NCBI GenBank assembly: GCA_040399325.1 | Contig: JBBASJ010000004.1 | Location: 7,794 to 71,793, forward strand | Reading direction: 5' to 3' | DNA from: RGUW01 sp040399325 | GTDB taxonomy: Bacteria; Cyanobacteriota; Cyanobacteriia; PCC-6307; Cyanobiaceae | DNA length: 64,000 nt | In this document: positions 33,336 through 40,055 of the stretch, piece by piece | How positions within the stretch are numbered: position 1 is the first letter of the stretch | Layout: the number at the start of each line of letters is the position of its first letter | Notes under the pieces: model-generated | The model's database searches: none | Told to the model about the DNA's origin: nothing | Seen by the model: the letters and a program-made list of their open reading frames with translations, nothing else | Program-made: the position numbers and the translations under genes

Positions 33336-34516
33336 GTCTCGCCCACGCTGCGGTGCAACTCCAGCAGCGCCTGGTCAAGGGTGTCGCTGCCAGGGGCCTG
33401 AGCCAGCCGTTGGCTCAGGTCGCGCACCACCGCTGCCACCAGGGGGGCGTCGGCCAGCTCGGCCAGCGAGCGGAGCTCGTCAGCCTCCGGACTGAGGCCC
33501 ACGCGGAGGCGCCGTTTGAGCCGCAGCAGCTGGGCCTCCCAACGCTGCAGCAGCCCATCGAGCCGCTGCTGGCCGCGGATGCTCAGCTGACCGCTGAGCT
33601 CCAGCAACAGCAGATCGGCGCCCACCCGGGCCTCCAGCAGCGCTTCGACCTGGCGTTCCAGCGCTGCCAGGTCGCCATCGCCGTTGAGGGCGACCTGCAG
33701 CGGATGCCAGCCCACCGTGCCGCTGGGCTGGGGGCGCACCCGGGGCGGGGCGGCTCGGGTGAGCTCCACCACCAGCACCTGACCGCTGCGGTAGTCGGCA
33801 TGGCGTGGAAACCGATCGGCTTCGGGGGTGCCGCTGTACCAGGCCTTGGCGTGCACCTGCTTGCAGCCGTGCCAGTCGCCCAGGGCCACGTAATCGACCT
33901 GCTCCAGCCAGGGGGCCCGCAGGTCGATCAGGTTGGCGGGGCCGCTGGGGTTGTCGTCATCGAGATCGCTGCCGGCAAAACCGCTCACGCCCCCGTGGGC
34001 CAGCACCAACCGTGGCTTGTGCGCCGGCAGGCTGCCCCAGTCGAGGCGGTTGAGCCAGCCGCAGGGGTCGCTGCTGTCGTGCCGTTGCTGCAGACCACAC
34101 GGAAGGATCAGCAGGTCGTCGAGTTCGAGGGGCTGGTGCTGATCCAGAACCGACAGGGCGGGTGCACGGCGCTGCCGCTCGTCGGCGAACAGCGGTGACT
34201 GCCAGATGCTCCCGGGTCCGCCATGGTCGTGGTTTCCCGGGATCACCAGGGTGGGGCATCCGATGCGGCCGATGGCCGCACACACGCCGCTCACGTCGCT
34301 CGGGCTTGGCGTGGGCGAATCAAACAGATCGCCCGCCACGACCACGGCCCTGGCTCCAGAGTCAGCGGCGACCGCTGCGATGCGGTCGATCGCCTCAAGG
34401 CGCACCTGACGCAGCCGGCTGCGTTTGTCGGGGTCGCTGATCCGGCCATAGGGCTTGCCGATCTGCCAGTCGGCCGTATGCAGCACGGTGATGGCTGTCG
34501 GCACCTGGGGGATCAC
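33326..34516 (-). CDS. SbcD/Mre11-like metallophosphoesterase nuclease
   Basis: A calcineurin-like phosphoesterase with the motif order HTADWQIGKP (D-x-H region), VVAGDLFDSP (GDxxD), LVIPGNHDHGG (GNHD), VLAHGGVSG and LGDWHGCKQV (GDxH), as in SbcD/Mre11 nucleases. The DHLHF-type SbcD opening is here HTADWQ. GTG 34516 is chosen because the open frame to 34582 would run into the divergent cytochrome start at 34581; GTG 34504 is an alternative. That gives 396 residues. It overlaps the SbcC-like ATPase gene by 10 nt; together they form a nuclease-ATPase pair for DNA end processing. Confidence 0.85.
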   Translation of the reverse strand: MIPQVPTAITVLHTADWQIGKPYGRISDPDKRSRLRQVRLEAIDRIAAVAADSGARAVVVAGDLFDSPTPSPSDVSGVCAAIGRIGCPTLVIPGNHDHGGPGSIWQSPLFADERQRRAPALSVLDQHQPLELDDLLILPCGLQQRHDSSDPCGWLNRLDWGSLPAHKPRLVLAHGGVSGFAGSDLDDDNPSGPANLIDLRAPWLEQVDYVALGDWHGCKQVHAKAWYSGTPEADRFPRHADYRSGQVLVVELTRAAPPRVRPQPSGTVGWHPLQVALNGDGDLAALERQVEALLEARVGADLLLLELSGQLSIRGQQRLDGLLQRWEAQLLRLKRRLRVGLSPEADELRSLAELADAPLVAAVVRDLSQRLAQAPGSDTLDQALLELHRSVGETCA

Positions 34517-34580
34517 CCGCGCTCGAGCGACCTGTCTAGCGCCTGAGGCCCCAGACTGGTACCGCACCCATGCAGGCGCC

Positions 34581-34973
34581 ATGGCTTTTCACGTCGGCCG
34601 CGTGCTGCAGACCAGGATTCTCGAGACCCGGATTCTCCAGGCCCGCATCCTCCAGGCAGTGGCCCTGCTGTTGGTCGTGCTGCTGGCCTGGTGGCCCCTG
34701 CCGGCCCAGGCGAGCCCCGACGGGGCGCTGTTGTTCGACAACCATTGCGCCGGGTGCCACATCCATGGCGGCAACATCATCCGGCGCGGCAAGACCCTCC
34801 AACTGGGCGCCCTGGAACGCCAGGGGCTGGCCAGTCCCGAGGCGATCGCCCGGGTGGCCGCGGCCGGCATCGGCCAGATGGGCGGCTACGCCACGAGCCT
34901 CGGCGATGGTGGTCCTGAAGCGGTCGCAGACTATGTGTGGCAGCAGGCCCAGGCCGGTTGGCCGCGGGCCTAG
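34581..34973 (+). CDS. Cytochrome c6-like monohaem cytochrome
   Basis: A 130-residue exported class I cytochrome c. An unusual repetitive n-region precedes the signal-peptide core (ALLLVVLLAWWPLPAQA). The mature part begins SPDGALLFDNHCAGCHIHGG, with haem-attachment CxxCH (CAGCH). The axial Met is probably in GIGQMGGYATSLGDGG, followed by the C-terminal helix AVADYVWQQAQAGW. The size of about 90 mature residues fits the c6 family (PetJ and its c6B/c6C relatives), which carries electrons in the thylakoid lumen. Which c6 subtype is not resolved. The start is divergent from the SbcD-like gene; the 3' end overlaps the YciI gene by 4 nt. Confidence 0.85.
   Translation: MAFHVGRVLQTRILETRILQARILQAVALLLVVLLAWWPLPAQASPDGALLFDNHCAGCHIHGGNIIRRGKTLQLGALERQGLASPEAIARVAAAGIGQMGGYATSLGDGGPEAVADYVWQQAQAGWPRA
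34599..34658 (+). repeat. Four 15-bp tandem repeats in the cytochrome signal peptide
   Basis: Codons 7-26 of the cytochrome gene read RVLQT, RILET, RILQA, RILQA, four imperfect copies of a 15-nt unit. They insert a positively charged, amphipathic stretch before the hydrophobic core of the signal peptide. The expansion is in frame and keeps the gene open, so it is tolerated. It is likely to have grown by replication slippage. Confidence 0.85.
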
Positions 34974-35242
34974 AAGGCCTGGGTCCAGGGGTGGATCTCG
35001 ATGTCGGTCCAGATCCCCTCGCGCCAGTAGACATCAGCCTTGACCAGGGCTTCGATGGCCTCGGCCGAGTCACCCTCGAAGATGCCGAACACCCGACTCA
35101 GGTCGGTGGTGGGGCCCAGGGTGATCAGGCTGCCGCCCTCCTTGAGCTGCTGCAGCCGGGCCAGGTGCTCCTCACGAAAAGGGGCCCGTTTCTCGAGCAC
35201 GTCCTCGCAGTAGGTGCCCCAGAGAACAAACCGCGATGCCAT
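34970..35242 (-). CDS. YciI-like protein
   Basis: A 90-residue single-domain protein of the YCII family (FVLWGTYCEDVLEKRAPFRE, HLARLQQLKEGGSLITLGP, VFGIFEGDSAEAIEALVKAD, Y-W pattern near the end). These are ferredoxin-like alpha/beta barrels, often dimeric, with a conserved His-Asp pair in related enzymes; the His here is in REEHLARL. The reaction is unknown. It lies convergent with the cytochrome gene (4-nt overlap) and divergent from the aminotransferase gene. The call rests on family resemblance. Confidence 0.82.
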   Translation of the reverse strand: MASRFVLWGTYCEDVLEKRAPFREEHLARLQQLKEGGSLITLGPTTDLSRVFGIFEGDSAEAIEALVKADVYWREGIWTDIEIHPWTQAF

Positions 35243-35256
35243 GCCAGCGTGCCGTG

Positions 35257-36525
35257 ATGCATGTGGATCCTCCCAGATCCGGGCTGCCCGAACGGCCCGG
35301 CCCGGCCCGGCGCCTGGCTGGCGTGCTGCAACCGGTGATCCCCGAGATCAGTGCCCTGGTGCGCGCCACCCCCGGCTGTCTGTCGCTGGCCCAGGGCATG
35401 GTCAGCTGGGGCCCACCGCCTGGGGTGGCCGCCGTGCTGGCCGCGGCTGCCGCAGAGATGGCGGCTGGCGATGGCGCTGCTGAGCTCAACCGCTACGGCG
35501 CCATGGCCGGCGATGCCGCGCTGCAGGAGGCCATCGGTGGAGTGCTCATGGCGCCGCACCGCCCCGGTGGCCCGTTGCAGCTCGAGGGCGCCACGCTGCT
35601 GGTGACCGCCGGCAGCAACATGGCGTTCAACGCCATCGCCCAGGTGATCACGGGGCCAGGCGATGAGCTGATCCTGCCGCTGCCCTACTACTTCAACCAT
35701 GCGATGGCGGTGCAGCTGGCCGGCGGTGCGGCGGTGCCGGTCGACGCGGGGCTGATCCCCGATCCCGAGCGCCTGGCGGCGGCGATCAGCCCCCGCACCC
35801 GGGCGATCGTGACCGTCTCCCCCAACAACCCCAGCGGTGTGGTGATGCCCCGCTCGGTGCTGGAGGCGATCAACCGGCTGTGTGCGCAGCGGGGCCTGTT
35901 TCACATTCACGACGAGGCCTATGAGCACTTCGTGCACGGCCCGACGCCCCACTGGAGCCCGGGCTCCCAGGCCGGAGCGGCCGAGCACACGATCAGCCTG
36001 TTCTCGTTGTCCAAGGCCTACGGCATGGCGGGTTGGCGGCTGGGCTACGCGGTGGTGCCGGCCCAGCTGAGCCCAGGTCTGGCCCAGGTCCAGGACACGG
36101 TGCTGATCTGCCCGCCCCGGCTCACCCAGCGGGCGGCGGTGGCGGCCCTGGCAGCCGGTGCAGCCTGGTGCCGGCCCCGGGTCGCCCGGCTCGCAGCCCT
36201 GCAGCAGCACCTGGTCGATGCGGTCGCCGAGGCCCGCGCCGGCGGGCTGCCGCTGCGGCTGCTGGCTGAGCCCGATGGCGCTTTCTACGGGCTCCTGGCG
36301 CTGGAGCCCGAGGCGTCACAGCGCCTGTCGGCCGGGGGGGTGGATGGGCGCACCCTGATGCGGCGGTTGGCCAGCGAACACGGCGTGGCCGGCGTCAGTG
36401 GTGATGCCTTTGGCCTGGACGGCCATGCCCTGCGGCTCAGCACCGGCATGGTCGATGGCCCCACCCTGGCCGTGGCGCTGCAACGGTTGTTTGGCGGCAT
36501 CGGGGCGCTGCTCGGCCAGGCTTGA
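35257..36525 (+). CDS. Class I/II pyridoxal-phosphate aminotransferase
   Basis: A fold type I aminotransferase of about 422 residues. The region CLSLAQGMVSWGPPPGV is the substrate N-loop, and VTAGSNMAFNAIAQVITGPG and SPNNPSGVVMPRSVLEAI are the cofactor and NPSG motifs. HIHDEAYEHFVHG is the Asp-Tyr pair, SLFSLSKAYGMAGWRLGY carries the PLP lysine, and ALRLSTGMVDGPTL has the C-terminal substrate Arg. ATG 35257 is preferred, because ATG 35236 would overlap the start of the divergent YciI gene. Probably an aspartate/aromatic-type or methionine aminotransferase; the amino acid is not predictable. Confidence 0.9.
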   Translation: MHVDPPRSGLPERPGPARRLAGVLQPVIPEISALVRATPGCLSLAQGMVSWGPPPGVAAVLAAAAAEMAAGDGAAELNRYGAMAGDAALQEAIGGVLMAPHRPGGPLQLEGATLLVTAGSNMAFNAIAQVITGPGDELILPLPYYFNHAMAVQLAGGAAVPVDAGLIPDPERLAAAISPRTRAIVTVSPNNPSGVVMPRSVLEAINRLCAQRGLFHIHDEAYEHFVHGPTPHWSPGSQAGAAEHTISLFSLSKAYGMAGWRLGYAVVPAQLSPGLAQVQDTVLICPPRLTQRAAVAALAAGAAWCRPRVARLAALQQHLVDAVAEARAGGLPLRLLAEPDGAFYGLLALEPEASQRLSAGGVDGRTLMRRLASEHGVAGVSGDAFGLDGHALRLSTGMVDGPTLAVALQRLFGGIGALLGQA

Positions 36526-36572
36526 CACCCACAGGGGCGGCTTCAGCATTGGGCGCAGTTGGGCGTGCGCCG

Positions 36573-36935
36573 GTGACCCTCAGGCAGAAGGCGATCGCGG
36601 CCGGCGGCGTGATCGTCGGCGTCGCTGTGGTGGTGCTGGGGCTGCAGTGGTTGCTGGCCCATCTGGCCTATGAACAGCAGCTGGCCCGCTGCAATGCCCT
36701 GCGCGACCAGCTCAGTCAGACCAAGGGCCGTCTGGATGCGACGACCCGTGACATGCGCCAGAGCCGGCTCAACCCCGAGCAGGCGCGGCTGCTGCGCAGC
36801 ACCGATCCTGCGGCCTACGTGAATTACTCGGAGAAGGTCGCCACCAAGGTGGATGCCGTTGCCGACACCGGCGAGCAGCTGGTCAGCCTCAGCAGTGACT
36901 ACCAGGCGGCCCGCTGCCTCGATGTGGTGCGCTGA
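36573..36935 (+). CDS. Small single-pass membrane protein, 120 aa
   Basis: From GTG 36573 the product has a basic start (TLRQKA), one hydrophobic helix (AAGGVIVGVAVVVLGLQWLL) and a soluble, coiled-coil-like tail (CNALRDQLSQTKGRLDATTR) with two Cys. An upstream TTG at 36522 overlaps the aminotransferase stop and is less likely. Family not recognised. Its last 37 nt overlap the convergent methyltransferase gene. It may be a periplasmic-facing anchor. Confidence 0.55.
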   Translation: MTLRQKAIAAGGVIVGVAVVVLGLQWLLAHLAYEQQLARCNALRDQLSQTKGRLDATTRDMRQSRLNPEQARLLRSTDPAAYVNYSEKVATKVDAVADTGEQLVSLSSDYQAARCLDVVR

Positions 36936-37762
36936 GCCGGGCCCTCGTGCACCACGCCCCAGCGGCCCATGAAGGGCCAGCGCACCAGCAGCGCCATGGC
37001 GCCAGCCTCTGGCCACAGCTGGGCCAGGGCCGCAGCCAGCTGTGGCAGCGGGTCATGGCCGGCCTGGCGGGCGGCCTGCACCGCCGACCAGGTGCCCAGG
37101 TAGCCCAGCAGTTGCTGCAGATCCCAGCGACGCTCGATCCAGAGGTCTGTTGGAAAGTCCCACTCCTGGCCCGGAAACGGCAGACCCGCATAGCTCTGGT
37201 CGACCCAGTGGCGCTGGGGCGGCCACCAGGGCCGCAGGGTCTCGCCGTAAAAGTGATCGAGGGCTCGCTGCAGCGGGTCCATCGCGGTGGCGCGCCCTGG
37301 GGGGGCGCTGCCGTCATCCACCTGAAAGGGCAGGTAGCCGATCCAGGCCATCACGGCTCCGGGCCGGCACACCCGTCGCACCTCGGCGTTGAAGGCGTCG
37401 CCGGCAAACCAGTGCACCGCGGCAGCCACCAGCACCCCATCGACGCCGGCGTCGTCGAGCCCGCTGGCGCTGGCCGGCGCCTGGCGGTAGCTGATCAGGG
37501 GGTGGGGGTCGGCCTCGGCAAGCTGGGCCGCGCTGGCATCGGTGGCGATCACCCGGATGCCCCGGCGGGCCAGGGCCCGCGACGCCTGGCCGCTGCCGCA
37601 GCCGCAGTCCCACACCAGCGGGGCCGCGCCGCTGGCCGGTTTCAGGTGCGCTGCAAAGGCCTCGAAGAACGCCTCCGGATAGGTGGGGCGATGGCGCCCA
37701 TAGGCCACCGACACGGCGCCGAACAGATCGGCGGCGTCACCGGCAGCATCAGCCGGCGGCAT
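36899..37762 (-). CDS. Class I SAM-dependent methyltransferase
   Basis: A 287-residue methyltransferase (Methyltransf_11-like). The N-terminus AVSVAYGRHRPTYPEAFFEA is the typical opening of this subfamily. Motif I is LVWDCGCGSGQASRALARRG, motif II has VIATDASAAQLAEA, and ALVCPA-type later motifs appear as LVAAAVHWFAGDAFNAEVRR and VMAWIGYLPFQVDD. It probably acts on a small molecule. The ATG at 37762 lies 7 nt before the N-gap; on the collapsed sequence it overlaps the stop of the DUF938 gene, so the two would be translationally coupled. Substrate unknown. Confidence 0.8.
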   Translation of the reverse strand: MPPADAAGDAADLFGAVSVAYGRHRPTYPEAFFEAFAAHLKPASGAAPLVWDCGCGSGQASRALARRGIRVIATDASAAQLAEADPHPLISYRQAPASASGLDDAGVDGVLVAAAVHWFAGDAFNAEVRRVCRPGAVMAWIGYLPFQVDDGSAPPGRATAMDPLQRALDHFYGETLRPWWPPQRHWVDQSYAGLPFPGQEWDFPTDLWIERRWDLQQLLGYLGTWSAVQAARQAGHDPLPQLAAALAQLWPEAGAMALLVRWPFMGRWGVVHEGPAQRTTSRQRAAW

Positions 37763-38474
37763 CAGCGGNNNNNNNNNNNNNNNNNNNNNNNNNNNNNNNN
37801 NNNNNNNNNNNNNNNNNNNNNNNNNNNNNNNNNNNNNNNNNNNNNNNNNNNNNNNNNNNNNNNNNNNNGGCATCAGCGGCAAACACCAGCAGACGGTTGT
37901 TGGCGGGCATCGCCACGTCGGCTCGCAGCTGCAGGCCATGCCTGCTGGCGAGCAGGGTCAGCCAGTCGGCGTCGCGCACCCCCATGGCGGGGTCGAGGCT
38001 GCGCAGATGGGCATCAAAGGCGGCATTGCTGGGGGCTGTGTGCCGCCCACCATCGCTGAAGGGGCCATAGAGCAGCAGCAGGCCGCCGGGGCCCAGCAGC
38101 GCCGCAGCTCCGGCCACCAGATCGGGCACCGCAGCCGCCGGCATGATGTGGACCGTGTTGGCGCTGAACACGGCATCGAAGGGACCAGGGGGCCAGGGCC
38201 CTGTGGTCACATCGAGGGCCACCGCATCGGCCAGGTGACTGCCGGCGGCGGGCTGGCTGCGGCCCTCACGGTCGATGCGCTGCTGCAGCGCGGCCAACTG
38301 CCCGGGCCGTTCACTCGGCAGCCAGTGCAACTGGTCGCGCTGGCGTGTGACGTGCACCGCATGCTGGCCGCTGCCCGAGCCCACCTCCAACACCCGTGCC
38401 GGCCGCGGCAACCAGCGCGCCAACGCCTCGGCGATGGGCTGCTTGTTGCGTTCGCAGGCTTCAGAAAACTGCAC
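37749..38474 (-). CDS. DUF938 family SAM-dependent methyltransferase (spans the gap)
   Basis: Starts MQFSEACERNKQPIAEALAR at 38474, the standard DUF938 N-terminus. The glycine-rich SAM motif is VLEVGSGSGQHAVHVT, followed by FDAVFSANTVHIMPAAAV and GLLLLYGPFSDGGRHTAPSN, and the C-terminal VAMPANNRLLVFAAD. The reading frame passes through the N block and ends at a TGA at 37749. If the duplicated 11 bases flanking the gap are merged, the protein ends VFAADAAG with no gap and is full length for the family, about 205 residues. Function in this family is not established. Confidence 0.85.
   Translation of the reverse strand: MQFSEACERNKQPIAEALARWLPRPARVLEVGSGSGQHAVHVTRQRDQLHWLPSERPGQLAALQQRIDREGRSQPAAGSHLADAVALDVTTGPWPPGPFDAVFSANTVHIMPAAAVPDLVAGAAALLGPGGLLLLYGPFSDGGRHTAPSNAAFDAHLRSLDPAMGVRDADWLTLLASRHGLQLRADVAMPANNRLLVFAADAXXXXXXXXXXXXXXXXXXXXXXXXXXXXXXXXXXADAAG
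37769..37868. other. 100-N assembly gap with duplicated 11-bp flanks
   Basis: A run of exactly 100 N. The left flank ends GGCATCAGCGG and the right flank begins GGCATCAGCGG. A gap of standard size bounded by the same 11 bases suggests two contigs that really overlap. Merging them gives intact, overlapping ends for both methyltransferase genes. It is not a biological feature. Confidence 0.95.
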
Positions 38475-38503
38475 AGCTGGTAGGGCGACGGCGTGCGTCG
38501 CGA

Positions 38504-39310
38504 TCAGGGCTGATCCAGGGCCTGGCGCAGCGCGGCGCAGAACCGGCCAGCGGCGTCGGCCACCGTTTGACCGCAGCTGTGAGCTTCAGCCATCACCTTG
38601 ACCAGGGCGCTGCCGACGATGGCGCCATCGGCCCCCCAGTCACGCACCCGGCGGGCCTGCTCGGGGCCCGAAATGCCGAAACCCACGGCCACCGGCGTGC
38701 CGCCCTGGGCCTTGAGCTGCTGCACCAGCGGTGCGACCCGCTCCTGCAGGTTGGTGCGCACCCCGGTCACCCCGGTGACGCTCACCAGGTAGGTGAAACC
38801 GCGGCTGGCGGCATGGATCCGGGCCATGCGCTCGGCCGGCGTGGTGGGGGCCACCAGCAGCACCAGATCGAGGCCGTGGCTGGTGGCGATGGTGGAGAGT
38901 TTCTCGGCTTCCTCGAGTGGCAGGTCGGGCACCACCAGCCCGGCGGCACCGGCCGCGGCGGCCTCGGCGCAGAAGGCCTCCATGCCTTTGTTGAGCAGGG
39001 GATTGCTGTAGGTGAACAGCACCACTGGAATCGCGAGCCGGTCTTTGAGGCCGCCCAGCATGGCCAGCACCCTGGCGGGGGTGGTGGAGGCGGCCAGGGC
39101 ACGGCTCGCGGCCGCCTGGATCACGGGGCCGTCGGCCAAAGGGTCGCTGTAGGGGATGCCCAGTTCGATCAGGTCGGCCCCGCCAGCCTGCAGGGCCAGC
39201 AGCGTGTCGGCGGTGGTGGTGAGATCGGGATCCCCTGCCATCACAAACGGCATCAGGGCGCAGCGCTGCTGCTGCCGCAGGGCCTCGAAACGCTGCTGGA
39301 TCGCCGTCAC
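38504..39310 (-). CDS. trpA: Tryptophan synthase alpha chain
   Basis: A 268-residue TIM-barrel enzyme that cleaves indole-3-glycerol phosphate to indole and glyceraldehyde 3-phosphate, passing indole to TrpB. Catalytic Glu and Asp lie in DLIELGIPYSDPLADGPVIQ. VPDLPLEEA, FTYLVSVTGVTGVR, and the phosphate-binding VAVGFGISGPEQ and GADGAIVGSALVK are all present. Length is normal. Start 39310 overlaps the stop of the DUF3007 gene by 4 nt (ATGA). The upstream genes DUF3007 and ndhL form one operon with trpA, a link I recall from other cyanobacteria. trpB is not in the window. Confidence 0.97.
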   Translation of the reverse strand: MTAIQQRFEALRQQQRCALMPFVMAGDPDLTTTADTLLALQAGGADLIELGIPYSDPLADGPVIQAAASRALAASTTPARVLAMLGGLKDRLAIPVVLFTYSNPLLNKGMEAFCAEAAAAGAAGLVVPDLPLEEAEKLSTIATSHGLDLVLLVAPTTPAERMARIHAASRGFTYLVSVTGVTGVRTNLQERVAPLVQQLKAQGGTPVAVGFGISGPEQARRVRDWGADGAIVGSALVKVMAEAHSCGQTVADAAGRFCAALRQALDQP

Positions 39311-39684
39311 GCCTGCTGTTCGGATGCCCCTGAGCCTATGGGGTCGGATTCTCCCGACGGGCTGGCCGACTCTGTGGCCGTTTCGGCCAGGAGCCTGGCC
39401 TGCTCCTCGGGGCTGAGGGCTTCAAAGCGGCGCAGCAGCTCGGCATCGGTGAAGGCGTCGTAGGCCTGGCGGTAGTCGCGGCGTTGCTGCATGTAGGTCA
39501 TGCGGCCGGTGACCGCCCGAAACAGGTAGCTGCCGGTCCACAGGACCACCACCACCATGAGCACGGCCGAGGCCGCGATGCCGGCCGAAAACCCTTCAAA
39601 TCCCGTGGATGCAAATGCGGCATAACCTGCTGCACCAAGCCCCAGAACCGCCAAACCCAGCAGCAGGGCACCCCCTTTGGTCAT
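39307..39684 (-). CDS. DUF3007 family membrane protein
   Basis: A 125-residue protein with two hydrophobic helices (ALLLGLAVLGLGAAGYAAFA and GIAASAVLMVVVVLWTGSYL). A conserved cytoplasmic tail follows: FRAVTGRMTYMQQRRDYRQA, then FTDAELLRRFEALSPEEQARL. This matches DUF3007, a cyanobacterial/plastid family lying next to ndhL. The start at 39684 is chosen because the longer frame to 40017 runs through ndhL and the tRNA in a different frame. It ends 4 nt inside trpA. It may assist the NDH-1 complex, but that is inferred from location only. Confidence 0.85.
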   Translation of the reverse strand: MTKGGALLLGLAVLGLGAAGYAAFASTGFEGFSAGIAASAVLMVVVVLWTGSYLFRAVTGRMTYMQQRRDYRQAYDAFTDAELLRRFEALSPEEQARLLAETATESASPSGESDPIGSGASEQQA

Positions 39685-39689
39685 GGGTG

Positions 39690-39926
39690 TCAGACCTGCC
39701 CCTGGCCCGCCATGCGCAGGTTGATGAACGGGGCAAACAGGATCAACCCAGGGAAGAACAGAAACACCAGGCCATAGACCCCCAGCCGCTCGAACTTGCC
39801 CATGGTGGTCCAGCGCCTGACCATCCAGGCGTAGAGCAGCAGGGGCACCACCACCAGGTAGGCACCGCCCAGCACGGCGTAGAGGCCCAGCACCAGCAGG
39901 GTGTCGGTCGGCAGGTGACTGAGCAT
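39690..39926 (-). CDS. ndhL: NAD(P)H-quinone oxidoreductase subunit L
   Basis: A 78-residue membrane protein. It has a short N-terminus with LPTDTLLVLGLYAVLGGAYL, a second helix (VVVPLLLYAWMVRRWTTMGK) and a third (VYGLVFLFFPGLILFAPFIN). This three-helix layout and the FFPGLxLxxPFxN motif are those of NdhL, a cyanobacterial subunit required for NDH-1 function in respiration, cyclic electron flow and CO2 uptake. ATG 39926 is used; a TTG three codons upstream is unlikely. The gene lies 5 nt upstream of the DUF3007 gene and 55 nt downstream of the tRNA. Confidence 0.93.
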   Translation of the reverse strand: MLSHLPTDTLLVLGLYAVLGGAYLVVVPLLLYAWMVRRWTTMGKFERLGVYGLVFLFFPGLILFAPFINLRMAGQGQV

Positions 39927-39981
39927 TCCAGACAAGGGTGGCTTCGCCGTTGCAAGCGATTTTAGTTGGGTGCAGCAGTGA

Positions 39982-40055
39982 TGCGCCCGGCGGGATTCGA
40001 ACCCGCACTGGAGTCATTTTAAGTGACCTGCCTCTGCCAGTTGGGCTACGGGCGC
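39982..40055 (-). tRNA. Compact tRNA with UAA anticodon (Leu-like anticodon, class I shape)
   Basis: The minus strand folds as a complete tRNA of 74 nt with discriminator A. The acceptor stem GCGCCCG/CGGGCGC has 7 of 7 pairs. The T arm is GCGGG-TTCGAAT-CCCGC and the anticodon arm is GGTCA-CTTAAAA-TGACT with anticodon UAA, which reads UUA (Leu). The D arm GCCC...AGGC has three good pairs and one mismatch. The variable region is only 5 nt (CCAGT), whereas tRNA-Leu is class II with a long variable arm. The stems are too regular for a decayed gene. No CCA is encoded. The HNH gene's stop lies inside its 5' end, and ndhL follows on the same strand. Confidence 0.85.

Noticed and set aside
30702..33401. 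Long plus-strand open frame of 899 codons
   Set aside because: It is the antisense shadow of the SbcC-like gene; the translation is low-complexity Leu/Gln/Gly with no domain, while the minus strand has Walker and signature motifs.
37769..37939. Extension of the downstream methyltransferase frame through the N block
   Set aside because: The part beyond the gap is a different frame of the DUF938 gene; the real start is ATG 37762.
39982..40055. The tRNA as a decayed pseudogene of an ordinary tRNA-Leu
   Set aside because: Acceptor, anticodon and T stems are fully paired and the T loop is canonical; decay would not remove a long variable arm and leave all other stems perfect.
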